A stretch of 6,307 nt of DNA from Methyloprofundus sp. (GTDB taxonomy: Bacteria; Pseudomonadota; Gammaproteobacteria; Methylococcales; Methylomonadaceae): assembly GCA_013138555.1 (NCBI GenBank), contig WTCN01000073.1:1-6307 (forward strand), in the 5' to 3' direction. This document shows positions 1 through 5,645 of this stretch, piece by piece. Below the pieces are notes generated by a model, which saw nothing but the letters and a program-made list of their open reading frames with translations, was not told where the DNA came from and did no database searches. Position numbers and translations under genes: made by a program. How positions within the stretch are numbered: the first letter of the stretch is position 1; every line of letters begins with the position of its first letter.

Positions 1-1
1 C

Positions 2-122
2 CAATACCTTCGCCAAAATGAAAAAGTAGCTATTATTCGTGTAATTTTAATTTATAAGTGATTGATCTATATAGGTCTGAAATTGGATTTTTTGACCAAA
101 ATTTAAATTGGCGAAGGTATTG
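2..122. repeat. 15-bp inverted repeat pair flanking a 91-bp AT-rich stretch (possible MITE-like element)
   Basis: Positions 2-16 (caataccttcgccaa) are the exact reverse complement of 108-122 (ttggcgaaggtattg). The 91 bases between them are AT-rich, have stops in all + frames and hold no gene that I can see. The arrangement resembles the terminal inverted repeats of a miniature transposable element of about 120 bp. The left arm touches the window edge, so neither its full length nor a target-site duplication can be judged. Alternatively it could be a long RNA hairpin or a paired protein-binding site upstream of the cytochrome oxidase assembly genes. The repeat is directly visible; the mobile-element reading is inference. 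Confidence 0.5.
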
Positions 123-152
123 TTTACCTAAACCTTAGTTAATAAGCCATAA

Positions 153-896
153 ATGAAACAGAGTTTTAATGTCTATCGCTGTAAAATAAGCCTTTTGCCA
201 CTGCTTATTTTTATTTGTCTACTTGCCTTATTGCTACGCCTGGGTTTTTGGCAGTTGAGTCGTGCAGAAGAAAAACGGGACTTTTTGGCTAATCAACAAG
301 AGAAGATGCAAAGAGAAACGCTTCCCATAGCCAAATTATTAGCGGGCAATCAAGAGTTAAGGTATCGGCGTGTATTATTGGAAGGTCATTATGATGTCGA
401 ACACCAGTTTTTACTGGATAATCAGTTTCATAATGGCAAAGTGGGCTATTTTGTTTTAACGCCCTTTATCCTGGCTGCTGATGGGCAGGTGGTTATGGTT
501 AATCGTGGCTGGGTCGTGATGAATAAAGATAGAAATAAGTTGCCAGATATAGACTTTAAGCCAGTACAGGGAATGCAAACTATTGCTGGTATTATTAATT
601 ATTTTCCACAAGTTGGATTGATTTTGGAAGGTGCAGATGAGCCTGGGAATGGTTGGCCATCTGTAGTACAGCTGATAAACCCTCTGAAAATTAAGCAAAA
701 GCTGCAACAGCCAATTCTGGATTTTCAGGTACAATTATCGACTGAACAGCCGAGTGGTTATGTGCGGGAATGGAAAATCAATACACGTATGCCGCCTGAA
801 AAACATGTTGCCTATGCATTTCAATGGTTTGCATTGGCTGTGACCTTAACTTTTTTAGCCTTTTGGCTAAGTTATAAAGCATATAAAAATGACTGA
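153..896 (+). CDS. surf1: SURF1 family cytochrome c oxidase assembly protein
   Basis: SURF1/Shy1 proteins are inner-membrane factors that help insert heme a into subunit I of aa3-type cytochrome c oxidase. The 247-residue product has the usual family size and topology: one membrane helix near the N terminus (about 13-30), a large periplasmic domain, and a second helix near the C terminus (about 222-241). Family motifs are present: GFWQLSRAEEK at 31-41 just after the first helix, LRYRRVLLEGHY at 69-80, VNRGW at 116-120, and HVAYAFQWFALAV at 218-230 leading into the last helix. ATG 153 is preceded immediately by an in-frame TAA, so no longer start exists. No clear Shine-Dalgarno sequence lies upstream. 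The stop overlaps the next gene's start by 8 nt, indicating translational coupling in a cytochrome oxidase assembly operon. The usual upstream partners (cox3, ctaG) would lie left of the window. Confidence 0.93.
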   Translation: MKQSFNVYRCKISLLPLLIFICLLALLLRLGFWQLSRAEEKRDFLANQQEKMQRETLPIAKLLAGNQELRYRRVLLEGHYDVEHQFLLDNQFHNGKVGYFVLTPFILAADGQVVMVNRGWVVMNKDRNKLPDIDFKPVQGMQTIAGIINYFPQVGLILEGADEPGNGWPSVVQLINPLKIKQKLQQPILDFQVQLSTEQPSGYVREWKINTRMPPEKHVAYAFQWFALAVTLTFLAFWLSYKAYKND

Positions 897-1602
897 TCAA
901 AAAAAGAAAAACCAACGTACGATTATTATTTTAGCCTTGATGACGCTGATTCCCTTCTCATTTGCTTGGTATTTAACCACCGATAAAGATTTTCGCCCAG
1001 GATCTACCAATAAAGGCGATCTTATTATTCCGCTGATTACCACAGAGCGAGATGAACTAAAGGGGATTGATGCTTTTTCCATTAAAAATTTGGATGAATT
1101 AAAAGGTCACTGGGTTTTATTAAATGTGATTCCGACTAAGCAATGCGATCAAGTCTGTGCGAAAGCGGTTCATGCTAGCAAGCAAATACGCTTAATGATT
1201 AATAAAGAGCTTACCCGGGTAAGGCGTGCGGTCGTTATTATGCACGGCGAGCAGCAAGTCGATTATCAAGATTGGAAAGCGCAAGGTGATCAGTTATTAA
1301 GCTTAGACTCTGTTGAATACCGAAAATTACAAGAGCCAAGAGTGCAAGTTGAAACCTTAGGAACGGCTAAAACAGAGACGAAAGTTATTTGGTGGAAAAA
1401 GGATTATCGTTTAATTAAAGTTAAACCAGAGCTTGCTTTAGCTGAAAAAATCAAGCTGTTATTAGGTGCGGATATGGTGGAAGGGCAGTTGATACTAATG
1501 GACCCTCTAGGTAACTTGATGATGCAATATAAATCAGGTTTTGATCCTTATGCAGTCAAGCGTGATTTAAAAAAATTACTTAGAATTTCTCAAATTGGGT
1601 AA
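889..1602 (+). CDS. Membrane-anchored cytochrome oxidase-associated protein with Sco-like CxxxC motif
   Basis: This 237-residue protein has a charged N terminus (DQKKKNQR), one hydrophobic segment (about 11-28) and a periplasmic domain, so it is probably anchored in the inner membrane. Its position between SURF1 and CtaA matches the uncharacterised membrane protein found there in pseudomonad-type cox clusters. The segment WVLLNVIPTKQCDQVC (75-90) ends in C86-x3-C90, the spacing used by Sco copper chaperones, at the place where a thioredoxin-fold protein puts its active site after the first beta strand. The copper-binding His of Sco proteins, expected in the later turn, is not obvious: the corresponding stretch reads LILMDPLGN (201-209). 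A role in copper delivery or thiol reduction for cytochrome oxidase is therefore plausible but unproven. The start ATGACTGA overlaps the SURF1 stop; the next gene begins 6 nt after the stop codon. Confidence 0.85.
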   Translation: MTDQKKKNQRTIIILALMTLIPFSFAWYLTTDKDFRPGSTNKGDLIIPLITTERDELKGIDAFSIKNLDELKGHWVLLNVIPTKQCDQVCAKAVHASKQIRLMINKELTRVRRAVVIMHGEQQVDYQDWKAQGDQLLSLDSVEYRKLQEPRVQVETLGTAKTETKVIWWKKDYRLIKVKPELALAEKIKLLLGADMVEGQLILMDPLGNLMMQYKSGFDPYAVKRDLKKLLRISQIG

Positions 1603-1608
1603 ACAGAC

Positions 1609-2508
1609 ATGTTCAGAATTTCCTCCTTTTTAGTTTGTTTTTTTACTTTACTGACCCTAGTGTCGGGCACATTTCAGCGTCTTTCACCTATTGAAATCCA
1701 GTCCTGTACTGATTATGTCAGTTGTACTGCGCAGATAAGTCAGATTTTTAATCAGGCAAATATAAGCCTTTATGATATTGCATGGCTGACACACTCTTTG
1801 AGTGCGCTGGCTGTTGTTGTGTTTGTCGCTGTGATGTTGCTTACCAGTTACTGGTCTAGTTCATCACGTGTCGCATCTGCTATCTGGAGTATTGTTCTGG
1901 CGAGTGTCGTTGGTCTGCAGATTCAGCTAGGTATTTATCAGCAGTTGCTGGCAACTGAGGCATTGAGTCATGTTGTACATTATTTATTAACTGCACTGGT
2001 TTTATTTATTGCATTTCATATTTATTTACGCAGCAAAACAACCTGGATGAGGCGTAGTGATCACGGTAGCTGTGCGCTTGTATCCAGTGCTATTTTTCTA
2101 TTAGGCTTACAGCTGATTTTAGGCACCTGGCTTGCAGCAAATAATGCCGGAATGGTTTGTGGTGAGTTTCCGCGTTGCCTAGGGTCCTGGTGGCCATCTG
2201 CCGATTATCAATACGGGTTTAATTTATTTTCACATTTGTCATTTAGTGCGAAAGTTGCTGTACACTGGATGCATCGGGTGTCCTCTGTTGTCGTGTTTGT
2301 TATTCTGACATGGGTAATGTTGCTGGCAACAGCAAGTCGAATAAAACAGGTGCGCTGGGCCGGGGCGATTGTTAGTGCATTATTGCTGCTACAGGTTGGT
2401 GCGGGTATTGCGCTGGTTAAACTGGCCATGCCGGTCTGGTTTGTGGTTGTTCATAGTCTTACCGCTGTTGTCTTGATGTTGCCGTTGCTTGCGATCAGGT
2501 TTTATACT
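1609..2508 (+). other. ctaA: CtaA/COX15-like membrane module (residues 1-300 of the fusion)
   Basis: Heme A synthase oxidises the C8 methyl group of heme O to a formyl group. The module shows the family's duplicated four-helix layout. In the second half the motif is canonical: loop VCGEFPRCLGSWWP (183-196) resembles the COX15 C-x5-C loop, MHR at 221-223 carries the conserved His-Arg, and VVHSLTAVV (280-288) is the last His helix. The first half is eroded: the loop RLSPIEIQSCTDYVSC (24-39) keeps the C-x5-C spacing, but the helix 2 motif usually read as E-x-x-H-R is here W59-L-T-H62-S63. In Bacillus subtilis CtaA the matching Glu is E57, three residues before H60, and is regarded as important for catalysis. 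The comparison is made from memory of that sequence. Confidence 0.85.
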
Positions 2509-3570
2509 AAATATCAGACCTTAGATGAGCAAGCCAGTGAAATGGCAGGTCAGCAAGTTGAGCCTTCGCCGGTCATAGAGGTGCTTGATCAGCAGCCTAT
2601 GACAGCTGAAGTTGCCAGGCAGTTTCCCCAGCTTGAGCAAGTCGAGTCGGACTCTTTATATTTACGTTTAAAAACTCAGCTGGGTAAGACACGTACAGGT
2701 CTCGGTTCGGTATTATCCGTTGTTGCCTTAGGTAATAGAAGCATTGATCAGGATTTATTGGAAGAGATAGAAACAAGTTTATTAATTGCTGATGTTGGCA
2801 TGGAAGTCACTAGCAGTATTATTGCTAAGCTTGAAGAGAGTGTTGAGAAACATCAGTTACAGGATGTCAGTGCCTTACAGGCTTTGTTGAAGCAACAGTT
2901 ACTGGAATTACTGGAACCTGTCAGTCAGCCTTTAGTCATTCCTGAAAAGCAAGGGCCCTATGTTATTCTGGTTGTAGGGGTCAATGGTGTGGGTAAAACA
3001 ACCACCATTGGGAAGCTGGCACAAAGAATACAGCAGCAGGGGCATAGTGTTATGCTAGCGGCCGGGGATACTTTTAGAGCGGCAGCTGTTGAACAATTGC
3101 AGGTATGGGGAGAGCGTAACCAGATTCATGTGGTTGCACAGCATACGGGTGCTGATTCAGCATCGGTTATTTATGATGGGGTACAGTCTGCACAAGCGAA
3201 AGGTATCGATGTGTTAATTGCGGACACCGCAGGGCGATTGCATACTAAAGCCAATTTGATGCAAGAGTTAAGTAAAATCAAACGGATTATGACCAAGTTA
3301 GATGAGACTGCACCGCATGAAGTATTATTGGTGCTGGATGCAGGTACAGGACAGAATGCACTGTCTCAAGCCGAGCATTTTAATAAATCGGTCGCTTTGA
3401 GTGGTATTGCACTGACTAAGCTGGATGGTACGGCTAAAGGGGGGATGATTTTCGCTTTAGCTAAACAGATCGGTGTGCCTATCCGTTTTCTTGGTGTCGG
3501 TGAAGGTATTAATGATTTACAGGACTTTAATGCGGAGCAATTTATTGAAGCATTATTTGTAACAGACTAG
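1609..3570 (+). CDS. ftsY: Natural fusion: CtaA/COX15-like heme A synthase module + FtsY (SRP receptor) NG GTPase
   Basis: One 653-codon frame encodes two proteins that are normally separate. Residues 1-300 are a CtaA/COX15-type heme A synthase with eight hydrophobic helices (about 5-20, 58-79, 89-109, 118-140, 154-175, 216-240, 249-270, 275-297). It has candidate heme-ligand histidines H62, H124, H222 and H282, and cysteine pairs C33/C39 and C184/C190 in the two outer loops. Residues 301-346 form an acidic linker. Residues 347-653 are a complete FtsY NG domain, the SRP receptor GTPase that docks ribosome-SRP complexes at the membrane. Its N domain contains LLEEIETSLLIADVG (383-397). Its GTPase motifs are GVNGVGKTTT (457-466), DTFRAAA (487-493), DTAGR (539-543), TKLD (603-606) and GVGEGINDL (629-637). 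The first half continues the cox operon and the second half begins the ftsY-ftsE-ftsX block. W59 and S63 replace the Glu and Arg expected around H62, so heme A synthase activity is uncertain. The start ATG lies 6 nt after the previous stop. Confidence 0.92.
   Translation: MFRISSFLVCFFTLLTLVSGTFQRLSPIEIQSCTDYVSCTAQISQIFNQANISLYDIAWLTHSLSALAVVVFVAVMLLTSYWSSSSRVASAIWSIVLASVVGLQIQLGIYQQLLATEALSHVVHYLLTALVLFIAFHIYLRSKTTWMRRSDHGSCALVSSAIFLLGLQLILGTWLAANNAGMVCGEFPRCLGSWWPSADYQYGFNLFSHLSFSAKVAVHWMHRVSSVVVFVILTWVMLLATASRIKQVRWAGAIVSALLLLQVGAGIALVKLAMPVWFVVVHSLTAVVLMLPLLAIRFYTKYQTLDEQASEMAGQQVEPSPVIEVLDQQPMTAEVARQFPQLEQVESDSLYLRLKTQLGKTRTGLGSVLSVVALGNRSIDQDLLEEIETSLLIADVGMEVTSSIIAKLEESVEKHQLQDVSALQALLKQQLLELLEPVSQPLVIPEKQGPYVILVVGVNGVGKTTTIGKLAQRIQQQGHSVMLAAGDTFRAAAVEQLQVWGERNQIHVVAQHTGADSASVIYDGVQSAQAKGIDVLIADTAGRLHTKANLMQELSKIKRIMTKLDETAPHEVLLVLDAGTGQNALSQAEHFNKSVALSGIALTKLDGTAKGGMIFALAKQIGVPIRFLGVGEGINDLQDFNAEQFIEALFVTD
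2647..3567 (+). other. ftsY: FtsY NG domain (residues 347-653 of the fusion)
   Basis: The SRP-type GTPase region is complete and intact. It includes the N-domain helical bundle (about 347-435), the P-loop, the insertion-box region starting at DTFRAAAVEQLQVW (487-500), the DAGTGQNA motif (577-584), and LDGTAKGG (605-612) at the N/G interface. The protein ends normally with a short amphipathic tail (DFNAEQFIEALF). The preceding linker (301-346) has about nine acidic and only three basic residues (K301, R337 and one His-free stretch aside), so it resembles a shortened acidic A domain. Confidence 0.93.
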
Positions 3571-3571
3571 A

Positions 3572-3588
3572 GTCAGGCAAAGCCTGAC
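3572..3588. repeat. Short palindromic repeat between ftsY and ftsE
   Basis: The sequence gtcaggc-aaa-gcctgac is a perfect 7-bp stem with a 3-nt loop, starting 2 nt after the fusion gene's stop. No T-run follows (cctccaattg), so it is a poor intrinsic terminator. It could act as a 3'-end stabiliser or a weak pause site between ftsY and ftsE. From memory, palindromes of this wording (gtcaggc/ttt/gcctgac) recur many times in some gammaproteobacterial genomes as REP-like elements; this cannot be tested within the window. Confidence 0.55.
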
Positions 3589-3611
3589 CTCCAATTGTCC
3601 CGTTTAAAATT

Positions 3612-3635
3612 AATAGCCGGGCTATTTATTTCTTT
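3612..3635 (+). terminator. Weak terminator-like hairpin upstream of ftsE
   Basis: The stretch aatagc-cgg-gctatt (about 3612-3626) forms a 6-bp stem with a 3-nt loop, followed by the T-rich tatttcttt. The stem is short with only two G:C pairs, and the T tract is interrupted, so at most partial termination is expected. Full termination here would cut ftsE off from its upstream genes. Confidence 0.2.
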
Positions 3636-3663
3636 GTCTGATATTAATTATGAAGGCTGACTT

Positions 3664-4317
3664 ATGCTGATTTTTGATCGTGTGTTTAAGCGTTACCCAG
3701 AGGCTGGTGATGCACTCAGTGATGTGAGCTTTCATCTTGAGAAAGGTGACATGACTTTCTTGACAGGTCATTCTGGGGCAGGTAAAAGTACATTGCTTAA
3801 GCTGGTTGCAATGATTGAGAGATCTTCTCGAGGCCAGGTATTGCTTGATGGACAAAACCTGAGTCAAATACGTGAGAATCAAATCCCTTTTTTACGTCGT
3901 AAACTTGGGCTTATTTTTCAGGATTATAAACTACTGGTTGATAGAAGTGTCTTTGATAATATTGCCTTGCCCTTGCTAGTCACGGGTATGGGGCAATATG
4001 AAGTGGCACGTCGTGTGCGTGCAGCATTGGATAAAGTCGGTTTATTAGCTAAAGAAAACAGCTATCCTCTGGCTTTGTCAGGTGGTGAGCAACAACGTAT
4101 CGGAATTGCACGAGCGGTGGTTAATAAGCCTGCCATTATTCTGGCCGATGAGCCAACCGGAAATCTGGATCCCGAATTATCTGCTGAAATTATGCTTTTG
4201 TTTCAACAGTTTAAACAGGTAGGTGTCACTGTTCTGATTGCAACGCATGATATAGAGTTGATTAACAGTTTTGATTATAAGGTATTGCAACTAGAGCAAG
4301 GGCGACTTATTAACTAG
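3664..4317 (+). CDS. ftsE: Cell division ATP-binding protein FtsE
   Basis: FtsE is the ATPase of the FtsEX complex, which sits in the divisome at the inner membrane and activates periplasmic peptidoglycan hydrolases through FtsX. The 217-residue product has the normal length and all ABC ATPase elements: Walker A GHSGAGKST (35-43), Q-loop Q86 in LIFQDYKLL (83-91), signature LSGGEQQR (138-145), Walker B IILADEP (158-164), D-loop GNLD (166-169) and switch His H195 in IATHD. The LIFQDYKLL and RSVFDNIALPL stretches are typical of FtsE rather than of general LolD/MacB-type ATPases. The start at ATG 3664 is backed by a gaagg Shine-Dalgarno at 3652-3656, 7 nt upstream. It follows ftsY as in many gammaproteobacteria, but a repeat-bearing gap of 137 nt separates it from ftsX. 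Confidence 0.96.
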   Translation: MLIFDRVFKRYPEAGDALSDVSFHLEKGDMTFLTGHSGAGKSTLLKLVAMIERSSRGQVLLDGQNLSQIRENQIPFLRRKLGLIFQDYKLLVDRSVFDNIALPLLVTGMGQYEVARRVRAALDKVGLLAKENSYPLALSGGEQQRIGIARAVVNKPAIILADEPTGNLDPELSAEIMLLFQQFKQVGVTVLIATHDIELINSFDYKVLQLEQGRLIN

Positions 4318-4352
4318 CTGTTCAGGAATGTCGTGATAAAACTTAAAATAAG

Positions 4353-4410
4353 CACAGAGGATACGGAGAGGAGCAGGGTTTTTAGTGTGAAAGTTCTGTG
4401 CTCTCTGTGG
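4353..4410. repeat. Imperfect palindromic repeat between ftsE and ftsX
   Basis: The left arm cacagaggatacggag (4353-4368) pairs with the right arm ttctgtgctctctgtg (4394-4409). The outer 7 bp (cacagag/ctctgtg) are perfect. The stem then continues inward with one mismatch (4361/4401) and several G-U pairs, leaving a loop of about 25 nt. As RNA this is a 15-16 bp hairpin. No T-run follows, so it is not a standard terminator. The cacagag...ctctgtg wording resembles, from memory, a dispersed repeat seen in intergenic regions of diverse bacteria. It occupies most of the unusual gap between ftsE and ftsX. Confidence 0.6.
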
Positions 4411-4454
4411 TAAAAATGTTAAATATTTTAGGCTCACTTACTTAGTCAAAGCTT

Positions 4455-5444
4455 ATGAAATCAGTTAAACAGAGCAAATATGTGCATGTTAAGCAACATA
4501 AGTCAGCAAGACGCGGGCATGATAGTCGTGTTTTCAGTTGCCTAAAGCGGCATAAGGCTATATTGGTTGCCAGTCTATTACGCTTGTTAAATGCTCCTTT
4601 TACCTCTGCTATGGCTGTAACAGTGATGGCAATAGCAATTGCTTTAGCAGGGAGTTTTTACGTCTTAGTCAGTAATGCGCAGCAGCTGCTTAGCTCTTTA
4701 CAGACTGGAAACCAGATTTCCTTGTTTTTACATGAGCAAGTAAGCGACCAGCAAGCGGGTAAATTAGCGCAGCAACTGCGGGCTAATCAGGCGGTAGAAA
4801 AGGTTACCCTGATCTCTAAACAGCAGGCATTGGCAGAATTTAAGCAATATAGTGGCTTTGGCGCAGCCTTGGCTGCATTGGAAGGTAACCCGTTGCCCGC
4901 AGTTCTTCAGGTTTACCCGAAAGAGACAGTGAAAGAAGCCTATCAGTTAAGGCAATTAGTAGCACAAATGCAGAATCAGCAAGCGGTTGATTTTGCCCAG
5001 ATGGATATGGGCTGGGTGACGAGGTTACAGTCGATTATGCAAATAGCCAATAGAGTGGTGATGCTTTTGAGCGCTTTACTTGCTTTGGCAGTGGTGTTTA
5101 TTACCGGAAATACGATACGCTCAGAGTTACAGGCACGACATGATGAAATCGTGGTGACTAAGCTGGTGGGTGGGACCAATGCATTTATTTGTCTGCCTTT
5201 TTTATATACTGGTTTTTGGTACGGAGTTATCTCAGGCGTGCTGGCTTGGGGAATTATTTTTTTGATGCTTATTATGATTGATGCGCCTTTAGAGCAATTA
5301 TCCCTGCTTTATCAAAACCAGTTTCAATTACACTTTTTGAGTATTAGCGAGTCCACTTTGCTGCTATTAGCTTCGGCAGTGCTCGGCATCATTGGTGCAT
5401 TTGCAGTTGCAAACCATCAGCTAAGGACACTAAAGCCTGAATAG
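4455..5444 (+). CDS. ftsX: Cell division protein FtsX (permease-like)
   Basis: FtsX is the membrane partner of FtsE; in gammaproteobacteria its periplasmic domain recruits EnvC-type amidase activators at the septum. The 329-residue product has a basic cytoplasmic N terminus (1-50), TM1 about 51-73, a periplasmic domain about 74-196, TM2 about 197-219, TM3 about 246-272 and TM4 about 300-320. The conserved cytoplasmic segment NTIRSELQARHDEIVVTKLVGG runs from 219 to 240 (key residues NTIR, EI, KLVG). The length is close to the family norm. The ATG at 4455 is preceded by gtcaaagctt, with no recognisable Shine-Dalgarno. No better start lies before TM1, and a later start would shorten only the basic tail. 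In many bacteria ftsX overlaps or abuts ftsE; here 137 nt separate them, so ftsX may have its own translation control. Confidence 0.95.
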   Translation: MKSVKQSKYVHVKQHKSARRGHDSRVFSCLKRHKAILVASLLRLLNAPFTSAMAVTVMAIAIALAGSFYVLVSNAQQLLSSLQTGNQISLFLHEQVSDQQAGKLAQQLRANQAVEKVTLISKQQALAEFKQYSGFGAALAALEGNPLPAVLQVYPKETVKEAYQLRQLVAQMQNQQAVDFAQMDMGWVTRLQSIMQIANRVVMLLSALLALAVVFITGNTIRSELQARHDEIVVTKLVGGTNAFICLPFLYTGFWYGVISGVLAWGIIFLMLIMIDAPLEQLSLLYQNQFQLHFLSISESTLLLLASAVLGIIGAFAVANHQLRTLKPE

Positions 5445-5455
5445 CAGGCTTTAGT
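5429..5455 (+). terminator. ftsX: 11-bp perfect hairpin spanning the ftsX stop codon
   Basis: The sequence actaaagcctg (5429-5439), loop aatag (5440-5444), caggctttagt (5445-5455) forms a perfect 11-bp stem whose loop contains the ftsX TAG stop. It is followed by ctgtt, which has too few T residues for a textbook intrinsic terminator. It marks the end of the ftsYEX transcription unit and may terminate weakly or protect the 3' end of the mRNA. The hairpin is clear; termination is inferred. Confidence 0.5.
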
Positions 5456-5645
5456 CTGTTACATTGTATGACTTGATGTTACCGTATTTTATGTCAGGAA
5501 CTGAATAATTACCAATAGCCTTGTTTTTAAACTTTGCGTCCTTATATCTTGTAAAGCAAGCTAATTATCGGTAAGGTACTGTATAAGACATTATTAGGAT
5601 AAGTTTTAGGCTGAACACAACAATAACAAGAATAGGGAGGGACGT
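5445..5645 (+). promoter_or_regulatory. Intergenic region with the probable hfq promoter
   Basis: The 201-bp gap between ftsX and hfq holds no open frame that I recognise, and no trace of rpoH or miaA. Because a hairpin ends ftsX and hfq has its own strong ribosome site, a promoter is expected here. I see AT-rich candidate -10 elements (tataag at 5582-5587; tatatc at 5543-5548, with ttgttt 16 nt upstream at 5521-5526), but none matches the sigma-70 consensus well enough to assign. Confidence 0.3.
5634..5640 (+). promoter_or_regulatory. hfq: Strong ribosome binding site of hfq
   Basis: The purine-rich agggagg lies 5 nt before ATG 5646, one of the strongest Shine-Dalgarno matches in the window. 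It contrasts with the weak or absent sites of surf1 and ftsX. Confidence 0.75.

Noticed and set aside
61..123. Sigma-70 promoter before surf1 (ttgacc at 92-97; tatata at 68-73)
   Set aside because: No partner hexamer at 16-18 nt spacing is convincing, and the gene may be transcribed from further upstream in a cox operon.
456..734. 92-codon minus-strand open frame inside surf1
   Set aside because: It is antisense to a well-supported gene, has no recognisable domain and low-complexity composition, and looks like a shadow frame.
897..1082. 61-codon minus-strand open frame in the Sco-like gene
   Set aside because: Short, antisense to a coding region and with no family resemblance; the poly-Phe end is just the antisense of a lysine-rich stretch.
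2208..2429. 73-codon minus-strand open frame within the CtaA module
   Set aside because: It reflects the composition of the membrane-helix codons on the other strand; no motif and no ribosome site.
2490..2660. Possibility that the CtaA-FtsY fusion is a sequencing or frameshift artefact
   Set aside because: The linker stays in one open frame with sensible acidic composition, and both domains are complete and in the same frame. A single missed stop codon from a base substitution cannot be excluded from sequence alone, so read support should be checked.
3622..3882. 86-codon minus-strand open frame across the ftsE start
   Set aside because: It overlaps the Walker A coding region of ftsE and shows no domain; treated as chance.
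4353..4410. CRISPR repeat or intrinsic terminator
   Set aside because: There is only one palindrome with no repeat-spacer periodicity, and no T-run follows the stem.
4976..5179. 67-codon minus-strand open frame in ftsX
   Set aside because: Antisense to conserved FtsX sequence, with no recognisable features.
5445..5645. Remnant of rpoH or miaA between ftsX and hfq
   Set aside because: No translated stretch in this 201-bp gap resembles either protein.
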